Assembly: GCA_031761405.1 (NCBI GenBank)
Contig: JASEVX010000006.1
Span: forward strand, 31,800,117-31,864,116
Direction of reading: 5' to 3'
Source of the DNA: Serripes groenlandicus
Lineage: Eukaryota > Mollusca > Bivalvia > Cardiida > Cardiidae
DNA length: 64,000 nucleotides
In this document: piece after piece, positions 1 through 13,400 of the stretch
How positions within the stretch are numbered: position 1 is the first letter of the stretch
How the letters are laid out: each line of letters opens with the position of its first letter
Made by a program: the position numbers and the translations under genes
The notes under the pieces: generated by a model
Told to the model about the DNA's origin: nothing
Database searches by the model: none
The model's input: only the letters and a program-made list of their open reading frames with translations

Positions 1-420
1 AGGGAGATTTTTAAAATGTTCTCTAAAGCCGTATAAGTCAAAACAGCCCCGCCCCTAGCGGCATTGTTTTTCTTTACCAATCAAAGTGAGGTCACCTAAA
101 CAACTTTTTGACAAAATTGTTTGAAAATCGGCTACATACTTTTGTTGGGGAAGAATTTTAACGTTTCACTACAGCCATACAAGGCAAAATGCTGCCATGT
201 TTTTTCGACCAATCAATTTGACTTGAAGAAAACTCACAGAGGGTCACCTAATGAACGTTTCTACCACATTATTTTATACTTTCGGAGGAGAAGATTTTTA
301 AAGTTTTCACTGGTGATATTATGAATTTCGGAGGACATAATACATTGAGAGGATGTTTCCTATGAAGTTTTATCCAAATTTACCAAGTACACATGATTAC
401 TGAAGAGAAATTGTTTAAAC
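1..420 (+). repeat. Dispersed repeat fragment
   Basis: This stretch resembles the repeat in the channel gene intron near 56440-57060: both have a phrase of the type gccatgttttt..accaa, then a gggtcacc.aa.gaac phrase, then a ..ggaggagaagat.ttt phrase. No coding potential is recognised; the 67-codon frame at 121-324 lies inside the repeat. Confidence 0.55.
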
Positions 421-524
421 CAACAGTTTACACACAGACGTGCAGCTCCAATTCTCCGTGATATCACTTAAGCTCGACTGGCTGTCAGCCACTTAGGTAG
501 CGAAAAATAGCTCCTAATGAGCAA

Positions 525-645
525 TGTCCCATTTTGCCACGATATTTTCAACTCAATTCGACAATGAAACTTTCATTTTGGGAGAGTTTCCATATGTTTT
601 GCCAATCATTGCAAAGCTGCTGTTTCAACTTGCTTAACGTAAACA
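525..645 (+). repeat. Degenerate TTAA-MITE fragment
   Basis: The core phrases ttttgccacgatattttcaa and tttgccaat match the right half of the TTAA-MITE family, but both termini are lost. Confidence 0.4.
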
Positions 646-654
646 TGTGGCCTC

Positions 655-2011
655 CGGAGTTTTAATACTATTTTCCTTTAACTTTGCTTAGTGACCTAGT
701 TTTAACCAAATATGACGCATATTTGGACTTGGCCTACATATCATTAAGACAAACATTCTGACAAAATTCGGCATCTAGTGTTTACAAGGTTTTCCTTCAA
801 TTTGAACTAGTGACCTACTTTTTGACCCAACATGACCCATATTTGAACTTGACTTAGATATCATACAGACAAACATTCTGATAAAGTTTCAACATGCAGA
901 AACAAACAAGAGGGTCATGACGGCATGAGGCCATGGAATCGCTCACCTGAGAATGGGCTATTTAAGACTTAACTCTTTCAGCACTAATGGCAATATCATA
1001 AAGACAAACATTCTGACAAAATTTCAAGTAGATAAAGTCAAAAATGCGATCTCTATAGTGTTAACTATATTGTTCTACAATTTGGCTTAGTGACTTAGTT
1101 GTTGACCTGACCTGACCCATATTTGAAATTATCCTAGATATCATCAAGACAAATATTCTGACAAAGTTTCAATATGCTTAAGCCAAAAATGCGGCTTCCA
1201 GAGTGTTAACAAGATTGTTCTTCAATTTGGCCTAGTGACCTAGTTGTTGACCCGACATGACCTATAGTAAAATTTGGCCTAGATATCAATAAGACAAACA
1301 TTCTGACAAAGTTTCAACATCACCAAAAATGTGGCTTCCAGTGTGTTAACAAGATTTTCCTTAAATTTGGCCTCGTGACCTAGTTTTTGACAGGACATGA
1401 CCCATATTCGAACTTGGCCTAGATATCATCAGGACAAACTTTCTAATAGAGTTTCAACATGCTCAAGTTTAAAATGCAGCTTCAAGAGTGTTAACAAGAT
1501 TTTCCTTAAATTTGGCCTAGTGACCTAGTTTTTGACCCAACATGACCTATATTCGAACTTGACTTAGATCATTCAAACAAACATTCTGATAATGTTTCAA
1601 GCTAATGAAGCGCAAAAAGGCCTCCAGAGTGTTAACAAGATTTTCCATCAATTTGACATAGTGACCAATTTTTTGCCCCAGCATAACCTATATTCGAACT
1701 TCCCCTAGATGTAATTAAGATAAACATTTCGACAAAATTTTAAGCTGCTGAAGCAAAAAATGCGGCTTCTACAGTGTTAACAAGATTTCCCTTCAATTTG
1801 GCCTAGTGACCTAGTTTCTGATCCAATATGACCCATATTTGAACTTGACCTAGATATTATTCAGATAAACATTCTGAAAAAGTTTCAACATGATCAAGCC
1901 AAAATTGTTTCAAGCGTGATAACAAGATTTTCATTTAATTTGATCTAGTGACCCCAAAAGACCCAGTTTCGAACTTGGCCTAGATTTGATAGAGATGTAT
2001 GTTCTGATAAA
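655..2011 (+). repeat. ~143-bp tandem repeat (tandem-core mobile element)
   Basis: About nine diverged units of roughly 143 bp each carry gtgacctagtttttgaccc, then catgacccatatttgaact, then acaaacattctgacaaagtt. An acaagagggtcatgacggc phrase at about 904-923 resembles the left end of the ACAAGAG..CTAAAA elements elsewhere in the window. The same unit recurs singly near 27290-27410. Non-coding. Confidence 0.75.
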
Positions 2012-2110
2012 CTTTCCACAATGTTTTCCACTTTTAGTCATAGGTTATCCATTCAATAATAGAGATTTTTTCGTCTGCTGCAGAATTGTCGTATGAGGGA
2101 AAGGGTTAAA
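2012..2110 (+). mobile_element. TTAA-MITE, right half only
   Basis: This is the right half of the MITE, running from the cacaatgttttccac phrase to the terminus gtatgagggaaagggttaa. Confidence 0.7.
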
Positions 2111-2164
2111 GGAATCCTGGAGAGATAAACACCGAAAATCCAAGAGGGTATAACTACTGAAAAA

Positions 2165-2290
2165 AGTTGAAAACATTGTTGCAAAAGGAAAAATTGCTCA
2201 TTATGAGCAATTTTTCCTTTCACCACAATGTTTTCCGAAGTCTTCTGCTACAGAGGCATCAGAAAATGTCTATATATGGGAAGGGCTAAA
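2165..2290 (+). mobile_element. TTAA-MITE, partial
   Basis: The central palindrome (attgctcattatgagcaat) and one end (tctatatatgggaagggcta) are present; the other end is missing. Confidence 0.65.
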
Positions 2291-2494
2291 ATTACTTCAG
2301 GTCTAATTTACGATTCAGATCGTTTAACAGAACAAACTTTTTGATATATCCTAATATTGGCTGAATGTTTCACAAAGTTTCTTCAGTATTTGAATATCCA
2401 AATGGCTTGTTGTAAACAAATTGTGTAGCTCCAGCTCTCCTTACTGAAGGTTGAGATCTCACATGGTATATTTAATAATCACTTTCTTTTTCAG

Positions 2495-2984
2495 ACAGTC
2501 AGCAAACCAATATATGAACAGCTTAGATTCCAGATCCATCAACTTAACCAGCAAGAAGCCAGTAAGAAACCCAATTCTTTTCCTACCAAATAGCTCTAAC
2601 AACGACAACTTTGACTTGACCAATAATGCATTCAGTTTAGGTTCCCTTTCTCAAGAAAGTACGGATTCGAGTTCTGCAAAACACCTCATGCTTAGCTGTG
2701 CTGTTGACAAAGACGATCTGGAAGAAACTTTTAATCTGCCATGTGAAGATGATGATATGGCAGCAGATGATAACAGAGCAATTGTTACTTCTAAAGGTTT
2801 TCATGTGGGTGATAGCCTAGACACATCTTGTGCAGGCTTTGACATGTTGACTCAACAGCTGTTTATGTCCGACTCCATCACTCAACTTGGTGATGAGCAA
2901 GGATTTCTCACCCCTGCATACTTTAACCCCGAAACTGGAATAGTTACTCTCTTGCTACCAAATCTTAACAACCATGAGACATAA
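2495..2984 (+). CDS. 3'-terminal coding exon of an unidentified gene
   Basis: An acceptor (ctttctttttcag) at 2494 opens a frame of about 163 codons ending at TAA 2982-2984. The exon supplies the third base of its first codon. The peptide begins with the residues QSANQYMNSLD. It is rich in Ser, Asn and Asp, has acidic patches (DKDDLEE, CEDDDMAADD) and ends in a more ordered segment (FLTPAYFNPETGIVTLLL). No transmembrane segment or catalytic motif is visible. Base composition is clearly more coding-like than the AT-rich flanks. An ATTAAA at 3101-3106 could be its polyadenylation signal. The upstream exons lie left of the window or in repeat-filled sequence. I do not recognise the family; the acidic, low-complexity make-up would suit a regulatory tail, but that is a guess. 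The gene is convergent with HAUS4, with 1.3 kb between the stop codons. Confidence 0.65.
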
Positions 2985-3100
2985 CTACGGTGCCGGCATC
3001 TTTGTTTCACTAACCCGAGAGACAATTGACACACTTTTTTTTTAGACCTTTTGGAGTTGAAAACCAAAGAACAAACCTGCGAATTTAGACACAATACATT

Positions 3101-3106
3101 ATTAAA
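3101..3106 (+). promoter_or_regulatory. Possible polyadenylation signal ATTAAA
   Basis: ATTAAA lies 117 bp after the stop of the terminal exon. It is the common variant signal and its distance is plausible, but there is no transcript evidence. Confidence 0.35.
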
Positions 3107-3149
3107 ACAGATAGTATTCAATATATTTCATTAAGGATTCAAAAACAAT

Positions 3150-3376
3150 TTATTAACCCTTTCCCACACTGTTAGTCTGCAGCAGGCGACTTAAAAATAA
3201 TCTAGATAGATATTTTTCTACACTTGTCACAAATACGTAAATGTTGGTTTTCCTGGAGCACGACTCGTATGTTACCCGAGGAAATGGGTAAACCCTTTCC
3301 CACATAGAACAAATCTATAACAGACGACTTTGAAAACATCTTGGCAAAACGTTTGTATATAGGAAAGGGATAATCA
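3150..3376 (+). mobile_element. Two TTAA-MITE fragments
   Basis: Two left ends (ttaaccctttcccac near 3155 and taaaccctttcccacata near 3291) and one right end (ggaaagggataa at about 3363-3374) are present with shortened interiors. Confidence 0.55.
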
Positions 3377-3665
3377 GTTTACCGATATACCGTTTATTCT
3401 ATCTTCATATTGAAAATATCTGAAGAGTAGACAAATAAAAGTACAATTTTTACAGAAAACATTTTGGGAAAAAAAATTGCTTACATTGAGCTATATCTCA
3501 CTTTGCCTAATAAATATTCTGAATCAATCAACAAAATTAATGAGCTTATCTGTGATAATCTTTTATACATGTTATGACATATTGACATATAAATATAAAC
3601 TGTTAATCTAAATTTGTCGTTATTGGTTTAAACTTACTTATTGTACATCCATCGCGAAACAAGCT

Positions 3666-3885
3666 TTAACCCTTTCCCACATATAGAAACTTTCTGGCGC
3701 CTCTGCAGCAGACGACTTTTGAAAACATTGGGACAAAAGGAGAATTGCTCATGATGAGCAATTTCAACTTTTGCCACAATGTTTGTTAACTCTTAATCAC
3801 TAATTATTCTTGCATTTATAGAGATATTCCATAGTTTAATAAAAAGTTATTTGCTACAGATTTATTGTATGTGGGAAAGGGTTAA
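3666..3885 (+). mobile_element. TTAA-MITE, full length
   Basis: A 220-bp element is bounded by TTAA on both sides with inverted ends CCCTTTCCCACATA and its complement. It has the family centre (gctcatgatgagc) and paired tctgcagcagacga-type arms. No coding capacity; see the finding on the family. Confidence 0.9.
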
Positions 3886-3964
3886 GCTTTAATACAAATA
3901 TTTGTTTTATTGCGATTTGTTTGTCTTAATGATGTTAGATACCGTTTAAATTTTTCAATTATAT

Positions 3965-4196
3965 CATGGTGTTCCCTGGGAAAGTTACCAATTTGAAAGA
4001 AACCGAAGTTCTCCATGGAATTAAATTCTTTGAACATTTGAAAGAGGACCACCTACAGAACATTCCCGATAAATTATTTTGAATTTGGTGCATTGGTTTA
4101 GGAGGAGAAGTTGTTAGTAGGAAAATGTGAACAGACAGACAGACAATAAATGATCACAATAGCTTACCCCGCACTTTGTACTCAGGTGAGCTAAAA
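3965..4196 (+). mobile_element. 3' end of an ACAAGAG..CTAAAA tandem-core element
   Basis: The body resembles the 56.2-57.1 kb element (gaaagaggaccacc, ggaggagaagttgttag, then a gacagacagaca microsatellite). It ends in an imperfect hairpin, agcttacc..ggtgagct, followed by aaaa. Confidence 0.6.
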
Positions 4197-4246
4197 AACA
4201 ACAACTGTATAACAAACAATGAAAGTCATTACATCTATCTTTTTTT

Positions 4247-4252
4247 TTAATG
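4247..4252 (-). promoter_or_regulatory. Possible polyadenylation signal of HAUS4
   Basis: ATTAAA on the minus strand sits only about 5 bp after the TAG stop. That is unusually close, so a signal further downstream is equally possible. Confidence 0.2.
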
Positions 4253-4257
4253 GGGAA

Positions 4258-4441
4258 CTAATTTTGACTTTTATCAAATTGTTTTAAAGCCCACTCTTTA
4301 TTTTCCAACTCATCCTTGAGCTTACCATACTCTGTAACAATAGTGTTAAAGTCATCTCCCATGCACGTATAGGCCTTTAGGGCTTGTTCACGATGTAATC
4401 TTTCACTGTCTTTTTCCTTGATGGCTTCATCTATATGTTTA
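4258..4441 (-). CDS. HAUS4: HAUS4 last coding exon
   Basis: The acceptor ctattgcag is followed by a base that completes the split codon AG|T. The exon encodes about 60 residues (KHIDEAIKEKDSERLHREQ.. to ..WALKQFDKSQN) and ends at TAG 4258-4260. The charged heptad-like pattern matches the C-terminal coiled coil of human HAUS4 (ENKRWALQEF there, ENKEWALKQF here). Confidence 0.9.
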
Positions 4442-7400
4442 CTGCAATAGATAAGTAAATACATGTTTAGTTTACATATAATTTTATAAGCAGGAACATA
4501 GATAAGAGGGATAAGCAACTCCCCTTGTACACCTGTAATCTAGTTAGGTAAACCAATTATGTGTTAAAAATTAAATAAATTAATTTTCCAGCTAACCTTT
4601 TTGGATCCATTTCCACTTGATGAAGCATCTACTGAAGATTTTTGTGAAAAAAAAATGTGACAAAAGAAGAAATTGCTCTCAATGAGTAATTTCTTTTTCT
4701 GACACAATGTTTTCAACTCTTTTCATTAATTAATACTTTTATTCACAGAGATTTTCCCCTTCAGTTTTTCAAAGTCATTTGCCAAAGATTTGTTGTGTGT
4801 TGTAAAAAGTTAAAAAGTTGTGGGCAGTACCAAAAAATAATTTTATGTTATAACAAGATTGCCAAATGTCACAAAATACGCCCATCCTGTTTTTTGGAGA
4901 CCAAGCATAGTGATAATTGGTTGTATATCAGGTAAATTTAGAGTAAATACAGTTTTTGCCATTTTGAGGAACATAAGTGTGGAGTGACTAAGATAACGTG
5001 GTGATGAATGGATAAAGGTTTCAAAAGTTATTGATCGACAAGACAGATTTGAGGTAATTTCTATAATTAAAGGGTAATAACTCTTCAGTGAATGAAGCGA
5101 TATAACTGGTAATCAAACTTGTCTGGGATATTTTGCCAATACACATTCTGACCAAACTTGGTGGTGACTGGACAAAAGCTTCTAAAGTTATTGAGCGGAC
5201 AAGACCGATTTTAGGTAATTTGTGTCATTAAAGGGCGATAATGCCCATACACATTCTGACTAAATTTGGTGATGATTGGATAAAGGCTTAAAAAGTTATT
5301 GATCGGACAATACCCATTTGAGGTAATTTCTATAATTAAAGGGCAATAACTTGCGATTGACTACAGCGATATGGCTGGTAATCGAAATTGACCGAGATAG
5401 TATGCCAATACACATTTTGACCTAAATTTGGTGGTGATTGGATTAAGGCTTCTAAATTTATTGAGCAGACAAAATAATTTAAGGTAATTTCTATCATTAA
5501 AGGGCGAAAACTCTCGAGTGACTAGAGCCATATGGCTAGTTATCAAACTTGTCCGATATATTATGCTGATACACATTTTGACTAAATTTGGTGATGATTG
5601 GACAAAGGCTTCTACAGTTATTGGCCTGACAAGACCAATTTTAGGTAATTTCTATAATTAAAGGGCGATAACTCTTGATTGACTAGAGCGATATGGCTAG
5701 TTATCGGACTTGTCTAAGATATTATACTGATACCCATTCTGATTAAATTAAGTGATGATTGGACAAAGGCTTCTAAAGTCATTTAGCTGACAACATACTG
5801 GACGCCGCAGGCAAAACTATAATACATTCCGCTTTTTCAAAAAGCGTGTATAAAAATGGACGTAACACTGGAAAAATTATCATCTTTTTAAAGACAAAAA
5901 TTAATGGTCAGCTACATTTTCATGATATACCCATGTGTAAAAATACAAGAGTTTATATATTATGGCACATAATTCAGAAAAGCTTGACGAACAAACAAAT
6001 GGCTGCAAAGCAATATATGTGGACGCGTAAAGACTACTTTATTTCTCACCTGATTATCCTGAGCGATTGGACAGTTTCCACTGTATACGTGTCACAGAGT
6101 ATCTGTAATTCAATCAGCCTGAAATAAACAGTTAACATAAGTTGCCTTTTTTTTTTCCAATAAACTTTACAATTTTCTAAAAACAAACATGTTTGAATCT
6201 AAATAATGTATTTTATAGAATAATATTATTATTTTAAAACCCTTTTTCAATGTTTCGGTGATTAAGCCTTCATCATGATATTTTCTACATAACTTTTCAT
6301 TAGGGCAATCAAGCCAGCTAGGCTATCTTGCACCAGAATTCCATCTTACTGATAATCTTTCCACATAGATTTTTCTAACAAATAAATTAAGTTGCAATTA
6401 CTTGTGTCAGTCATTAACCCTTTCCCTCATATAGACGGTTTCTGACGCCTCTGCAGCAGACGGCTTTTTGAAAACATAGTGACAAAGAAAGAAATTGCTC
6501 AAAACAAGCGATTTCTCGTTTTTCCACAATGTTTTCCAATTTTAGTCATAGGTTATCCATACAATTATAGAGATTTTCTATTTTTTGACAAAATATGTTC
6601 AAAGTCGTTTGCAGCAGAAGTGTTGTATGAGGGAAAGGGTTAAATGAATCAATGGCTGAACCAATATTTCAACACTCCTCTTTAGTAAGAATGGTATTGA
6701 CTCATTAGTTTAGAAAACATTATCATTTTAAAGAAATTGTTGATGATGACACAGAGTGATCAGTAAAACTCACCTTGAGCATTTCACGTTAAAGTGAGTT
6801 AACCCTTTCCTACATATAGATGCTTTCTGACGCATCTGCAGCAGACGACTTTTGAAAACATTGTGACAAAAGAAGAAATTGCTCAAATCTATTAAATAAT
6901 TTCATTTAAAAAAATGTTCCATATTTTTGACTACCCGGTAGATGTTTTCAAAGTCATCTGCTGCAGTTTTGTTGTATGTTGGAAAGGGTTAAATGAGAAT
7001 GTTTAAACATTGTTTTCAACTCTTAATCAGAACAGAAGTATACATCCAATTTTCAAAATGCAATATTTTTCCTTCTGACAGCAAACCTAAAAATATTGTA
7101 TCTGTTAACCCTTTCCCTCATATAGACGCTTTCTGACGCCTCTGCAGCAGACGGCTTTTTGAAACATAGTGACAAAAGAAGAAATTGCACAAAACGTGCA
7201 ATTTCTCCTTTTGCCACAATGTTTTCCACTTTTTGTCATAGGTTATCCATTCAATAATGGAGATTTTCTATTTTTTGACAAAATATGTTCAAAGTCGTCT
7301 GCTTTGTATGAGGGTGGGAGTTAAATGAATGAATGAGCCAATATTTCAACACTCCTCATTAGTTTAGGAAACATTGTCATTTTAAAGAAATTGTTGATGA

Positions 7401-10400
7401 TGTACAAAGTGTGATCAGTAAAGCTCACCTTGAGCATTTCACGTTAAAGTGAGTTAACCCTTTCCCACATATGGATGCTTTCTGACACATCTGCAGCAGA
7501 CGACATTTGAAAACATTTTGACAAAGAAGAAATTGCTCAAATCTATTAAATAATTATTCTTTCATTTAAAGAAATGTTCCATATTTTTGACTAGATGTTT
7601 TCAAAGTCATCTGCTGCAGTTTTGTTGTATGTTGGAAAGGGTTAAATGAGAATGTTTAAACATTGTTTTTAACTCTAAATCAGAACAGAAGAATACATCC
7701 AATTTTCAAAATGCAATATTTTTCCTCTTGACAGCAAACCTAAAAATATTGTATCTGTTAACCCTTTCCCTCATATAGACCCTTTCTGACGCCTCTGCAG
7801 CAGACGGCTTTTTGAAAACAGTGACAAAAGAAGAAATTGCACAAAACATGCAATTTCTCCTTTTGCCACAATGTTTTCCACTTTTTGTCATAGGTTATCC
7901 ATTCAATAATGGAGATTTTCTATTTCTTGACAAAATATGTTCAAAGTCGTCTGCTGCAGATGTGTCGTATGTGGGAAAGGGTTAACATTGCATAGCTGAC
8001 TATTTGCCCCAGATCTAGGAAGCAGACATTAACAGAGGTTAGCTTGAACCAATCCTGATGGCCTTCATAAAGGAACCAGAGCTTTAAACTCTTAACCCTT
8101 TCCCTCATACGACAATTCTGCAGCAGAAGACTTTGAACATATTTTGTCAAATAATGGAAAATCTCTATAATTGAATGGATAACCTATGACAAAAAGTGGA
8201 AAATATTGTGGCAAAAGGAGAAATTGCATGTTTTGTGCAATTTCTTCTTTTGTTACTATGTTTTCAAAAAGCCGTCTGCTGCAGAGGCATCAGAAAGAGT
8301 CTATATGAGGGAAAGGGTTAACCACTTGCAGCCAGCAATTTCTCCTTTTGCAATCCTGTTTTCAAACTAAATTCAATGATTATACTTTCATTTATAAAGT
8401 TTATCCATAGTTTTGTCTAGTCGTTTTTTCAAAGGTGCCTGCTGAAGATTTCTTGTATGTGGGAAAGGGTTTACCAGACATAAAAGTTAGCTGTGTGGGG
8501 GCTTGATTGTAACTTGATGAGACCCTCCGAGTTGACAGAAGCAAGTAGGAAAGGTTAACTCTTTCCCTCATATAGACACTTTTTGACGCCTCTGCAGCAG
8601 ACAGCTTTTTGAAAACATATTGACAAAAGAAGAAATTGCTCAAAACAAGCAATATCTCCTTTTGTCACAATGTTTTCCACTTTTAGTCATAGGTTATCCA
8701 TGCAATTATAGAGATTTTCTATTTTTTGACAAAATATGTTCAAAGTCGTCTGCTGCAGAATTGTAGTAAGGGTTAACTCTAAATACAGTATTATGTTAAA
8801 TACCTGATTTTTAAACACATAGCATCACATTTGGCATACAACCATTCTGTAAGTATGGTGTCATGTTCAGTCTGCTTCTGTAACTTATACTTTCTTATTA
8901 ACTTTTCTAACAGTCTTAAGGATTCTATTAATTTCTGAAATATATAATCAAGTAAAACTAAAATCAATGTGTTAGCATGTAAGATTTACTTTTTTCTAAA
9001 AAAATTCTTTTTATTAACAACAAGGCATCAAGATTGGAGAAACACTTTTTTTCTGTTAAATAAAAACTAGTCATTGCCTTCGAAGAAACGATTATCCAAC
9101 TAAAACTATTAATATTAATATATAGCAGAATTCTAGATGTGGGGCTTATTTCATGTTCTTTATTCTTATCCGGCATCCAATCACTATGTTGGGTACTAAA
9201 ATGATTATTTTGATGTCTACAACATTGGGCTTGGTTGGGTAGAGAAGAGATAAATTGGGAAAAAGATCTATTCACTCCCGCTTATCTGGACTTCGGATGT
9301 AGCATGAACATGATTGTTGATTGTTTGGCGTTTTAAACCGCTTTTAACAATTTTACATCACTGTGTTTCCCGGGTAAGTTAACAGTCCCACTGGTCCATT
9401 TATCCTGACACCAGCCAGCAAGTCGTAATGCCAACACCACAACCTGAGCTCCAAGGAGAACAGCCATTACATTAAAGACTTTGGTATGACCCGCCCAGGG
9501 ATCCAACCCACGATCTCCTGCACCCTAGGCATACGCTCAACCACTACACCATCGAGGTGGTCCATGAACATGAACTAATGAGAGTTTATTATATCTGAAA
9601 GGACTTTGTAAGAATAGTGACATGTTCCTCAATCCTAATTTGCCCCTCAAACTACGTCATCATCTGAAAGGACTTTGTAAGAATAGTGACATGTTCCTAA
9701 ATCCTAATTTGACCCTCAAACTACGTCATCATCTGAAAGAACTTTGTAAAAATAGCGACATAACTCAAACCTTTGTTGTAAGAACTAAAAAGGAATCGTC
9801 TCAACCCTTTCCCTCATATAGATGCTTTCTGATGCCTCTGCAGCAGACGTCTTTCTGAAAACATAGTGACAAAAGAAGAAATTGCTCAAAACAAGCAATT
9901 TCACCTTTTGCCACAATGTTTTCATACTTTTAGTCAAAGGTTATCCATTCAATTATAGAATCTTTCTATGTGTTGACAAAATATGTTCAAAGTCGTCTAT
10001 TGCAGAATTGTTGTATGTTGGAAAGGGTTAATAAGACAATTCTTTACAAACCTCATGGATGAGCATGTGTCTGAATACTGACATCAACTTTAACCCTTTC
10101 CCTCATATAGATGCTTTCTGACGCCTCTGCAGCAGACGTCTTTCTGAAAACATAGTGACAAAAGAAGAAATTGCTCAAAACAAGCAATTTCTCCTTTTGC
10201 CACAATGTTTTCCACTTTTTGTCATAGGTTATCCATTCAATTATGGAGATTTTCTATTTTTTGACAAAATACGTTCAAAGTCGTCTGCTGCAGAATTGTC
10301 GTATGAGGGAAAGGGTTAAATCACTCAGAAAACATTTGCACCCTCTACTAACACTCATACTGAGCAATTTCTCCTTTTGCAACAATGCTTTCAGCTCCAT

Positions 10401-13400
10401 TCAATGGCAAAACTTTCATATTTTTGCCAATATGTTTTTAAATTCGTCTGCTGCAGATTTATGGTATGTGGGTTAGGGTTAAGTGATTCCTGATTACCTG
10501 GTAGTAAAGTGAAAACTGTTTCTCTCTTCTCCAATAATCTTCTTTTAATAAACTTTGTTCTCCTTTTAAATGTTGCATGTCAGACTCGACCATAGCTGGT
10601 AGCTGGGATGACTTGGCAAACAACAGTTTGTTACTCTCTGTCAAGGAAATAATTTCAATCAATTTTTCTAATGTGAGCCATTCCGTGAGAAAACCAACAT
10701 TTTGGATTCGGTGTAATATATCGGCCATGATCAGCCTGCGCAGGTTAATCCAGGCCGACACATTCCGTCTCTGGTGGATAGAGGTATATAGTAATGATTC
10801 CTGAAACAGAAAATCCACAGGAGGCAAAAGTGTCTATCCGGGTTAGCCTGCGCGGCATGCTTAGGCCGATCTGGGTCGATACTGTACGCAGTTGGTAGTC
10901 CACTATGTTGGTTTTCATGTGGGACAGCTCATATTACATATTATCACATAACTTGCACTCCAGGAGTGACATAAAGCAGTGATATAAATATCATATGTAA
11001 CTAGTTACATAAATAGCCGACCCACAGCACGTATGTGACGTCACTCCAGTGTGACGTCACTTTCAATGACAGCATATTGTTTACAATTGTTCTAAATTTT
11101 CGGCAACATATTGTTTAAAGAGAATAAATCTCTATAAATGAAACGCTATAAGAGCATTGTTGCTAATTTTGTATAAAATCAAAAGGTTATTGATAGGGAC
11201 TACATTTTACAGTGGACGTATGTATTAGAACTTAGGGGTGAACTTCGGTCACTGTTTATATGAGGACGAAGAAAGATCGATTTAAAGATTGAAAACAATC
11301 TTTTTATGGTGTTATGTGATAAATAGAATCTTACATTCGTGCTTATTTGATATTGTTTTTATGAAACTCGTCGACTGAAATGAATATGACGCTCGGCAAA
11401 GCCTTGCGTCATATTATTTCAGACGACTCGTTTCATAAAAACAATATCAAATAAGCACGAATGTAAGATCCTCTATATATGGCCATATTGGGCCTAGTTC
11501 GCCCAGCAGAGGACACGCTTTGTCACAGACCATAACAAATTTATTTAGCTATTTTGGCTCACCAAAGGACCATTCATCTGAAAGTATTTAATAATCTGGG
11601 GTTGAATTGTCACATGGTTTAGGGACAATCAATGTGGAATTACCTTTTTTGGTACAGGTCACACAAGGATCGTTCTTATTTCAAAATCATGCAAGTACTT
11701 TCAGACAAAGCGACTTAAAAGTGATCACATTACTTTTCTTTTGGTTGCCATAGCAATCAGTAAGTTCTTCATCAATGTTTACTATTTTAGTAGAAGACCA
11801 ACTGGGGGACATTCCTGTAAATTTGGATTAATTTACTATGTAGTATAGGAGAAGTCATTGAAAGTAATTGCTGACACGTCATAACTGATGAAGAGTGAAC
11901 ACTAAACATCACTTTTAGCCCTACATACTCAGGGGGAGCTTATCCTTTCCCACATACAGCAAATCTGTAACAGACGACTTTGAAAATGTCTACTTAACAA
12001 GAAACCGCTGAAGACCGTAAGGCCAGAAGGTCAAGGTCAAAGTAATCATAGAAATCAATAGAACTTGTTACTGGTTACCTTCAGGCAAAGTTTCAAGTTT
12101 GTAACCCTTTCCAGTGCTGAGATTTTGCCTCAACCTGAAACTTTAACCAAAATGTTGAAGGACAGACAGACAGACAGACGGACATCGCCAATCTATAGAC
12201 CGGAATTGCTAGAGCAATCCGGCCAAAAACCTATGATTGTAGGTATAATTACTGTAAAAAGTTGAAAACATTTTGGCAAAAGGAGAAATTGCTAGTTTTG
12301 AGCAATTTCTCCTTACATCACGATGTTTTCAAAAGTCTTCTGCTGCAGACGCGTCAAAATGCATTTATAGGTGGGAAAGGGTTAAAATGTATTTAATCTT
12401 ATAGGCAGTCACTGCAGATACAGTTGTTCAACTATCTTCTATTATATGTTAAGAACATTAAGTTCCTAATTTGAAATATAATAATAGGAAAACTAGCTTC
12501 ATTTTACACAGTAATTCAGTTATATTATGTCTGCAAACTCAAGTAATGTGTGTTACTTGGCTTTCACACACCTGTACTCACACAGCATTCTTTCCAGCAA
12601 GCTAATCGGTGAACTACACACATAGACTTGTAAGCCCACTGGTGGGATATAAATGATACTAGTCACATTGATTTTTGTCAGTCATCAGAATAAATGAATG
12701 GTCAAGTTTCAAATTCAAGACCAGGGCTGTAGATAAGGGGTGTTTTGATTGTTCTTAAATCCTTATTTGACCATATAACCCTATGATGTGGGTACTCAAA
12801 AGAATCGTTTCATTGAGACGATTCTTTTGAGTACCCACATTATAGGGTTTGGTTGGATGATAAGAGAGATATTGTGGGTAAAAGAAGCTGTATACCCCTC
12901 CTTATCTAGACTCCTGGATAGATAGCCTTCATCATAAAGGAATGACCTTTCGTGGCTCGACTAGGAAAAACTTAATTCTCTCCCACAAACAAAAGATCTG
13001 CAGTCCACTTTGAAAACATTAAGGTGAATATGTGGAAACCTTGTACAAATTAAAGAACAATTATTGAATAATGTTGTAAACATTGTGGCAAAAGTAGAAA
13101 TTGCTCATTTTCTTCTTTTACAACATATTTACAAACGTAGTCCGCTGCAGAGGCATCAGGAAAGTGTATGTTAGAACAAGAGCACCGTGTACGGCACAGA
13201 CGCTTGACTGATAGAAAACAGAAAAAAAGCTGAGCTGAACAAAAAACCTTAACCGGCCGACGACGATTTTCAAAAGTCGAGCTAAAAAGGGGGGTTAAAA
13301 TGAAAAGATTAAAAGTACCTGTTGTTGAGTTTTGTGGATCATGAGCCACCACAAGGTTTTCACATTTCTTTCTTAATCTCTCTTCTACTTCAGGGATCAG

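Noticed and set aside
5846..6127. 93-codon plus-strand frame
   Set aside because: Antisense to the 69-nt HAUS4 exon at 6050-6118, with no recognisable domain.
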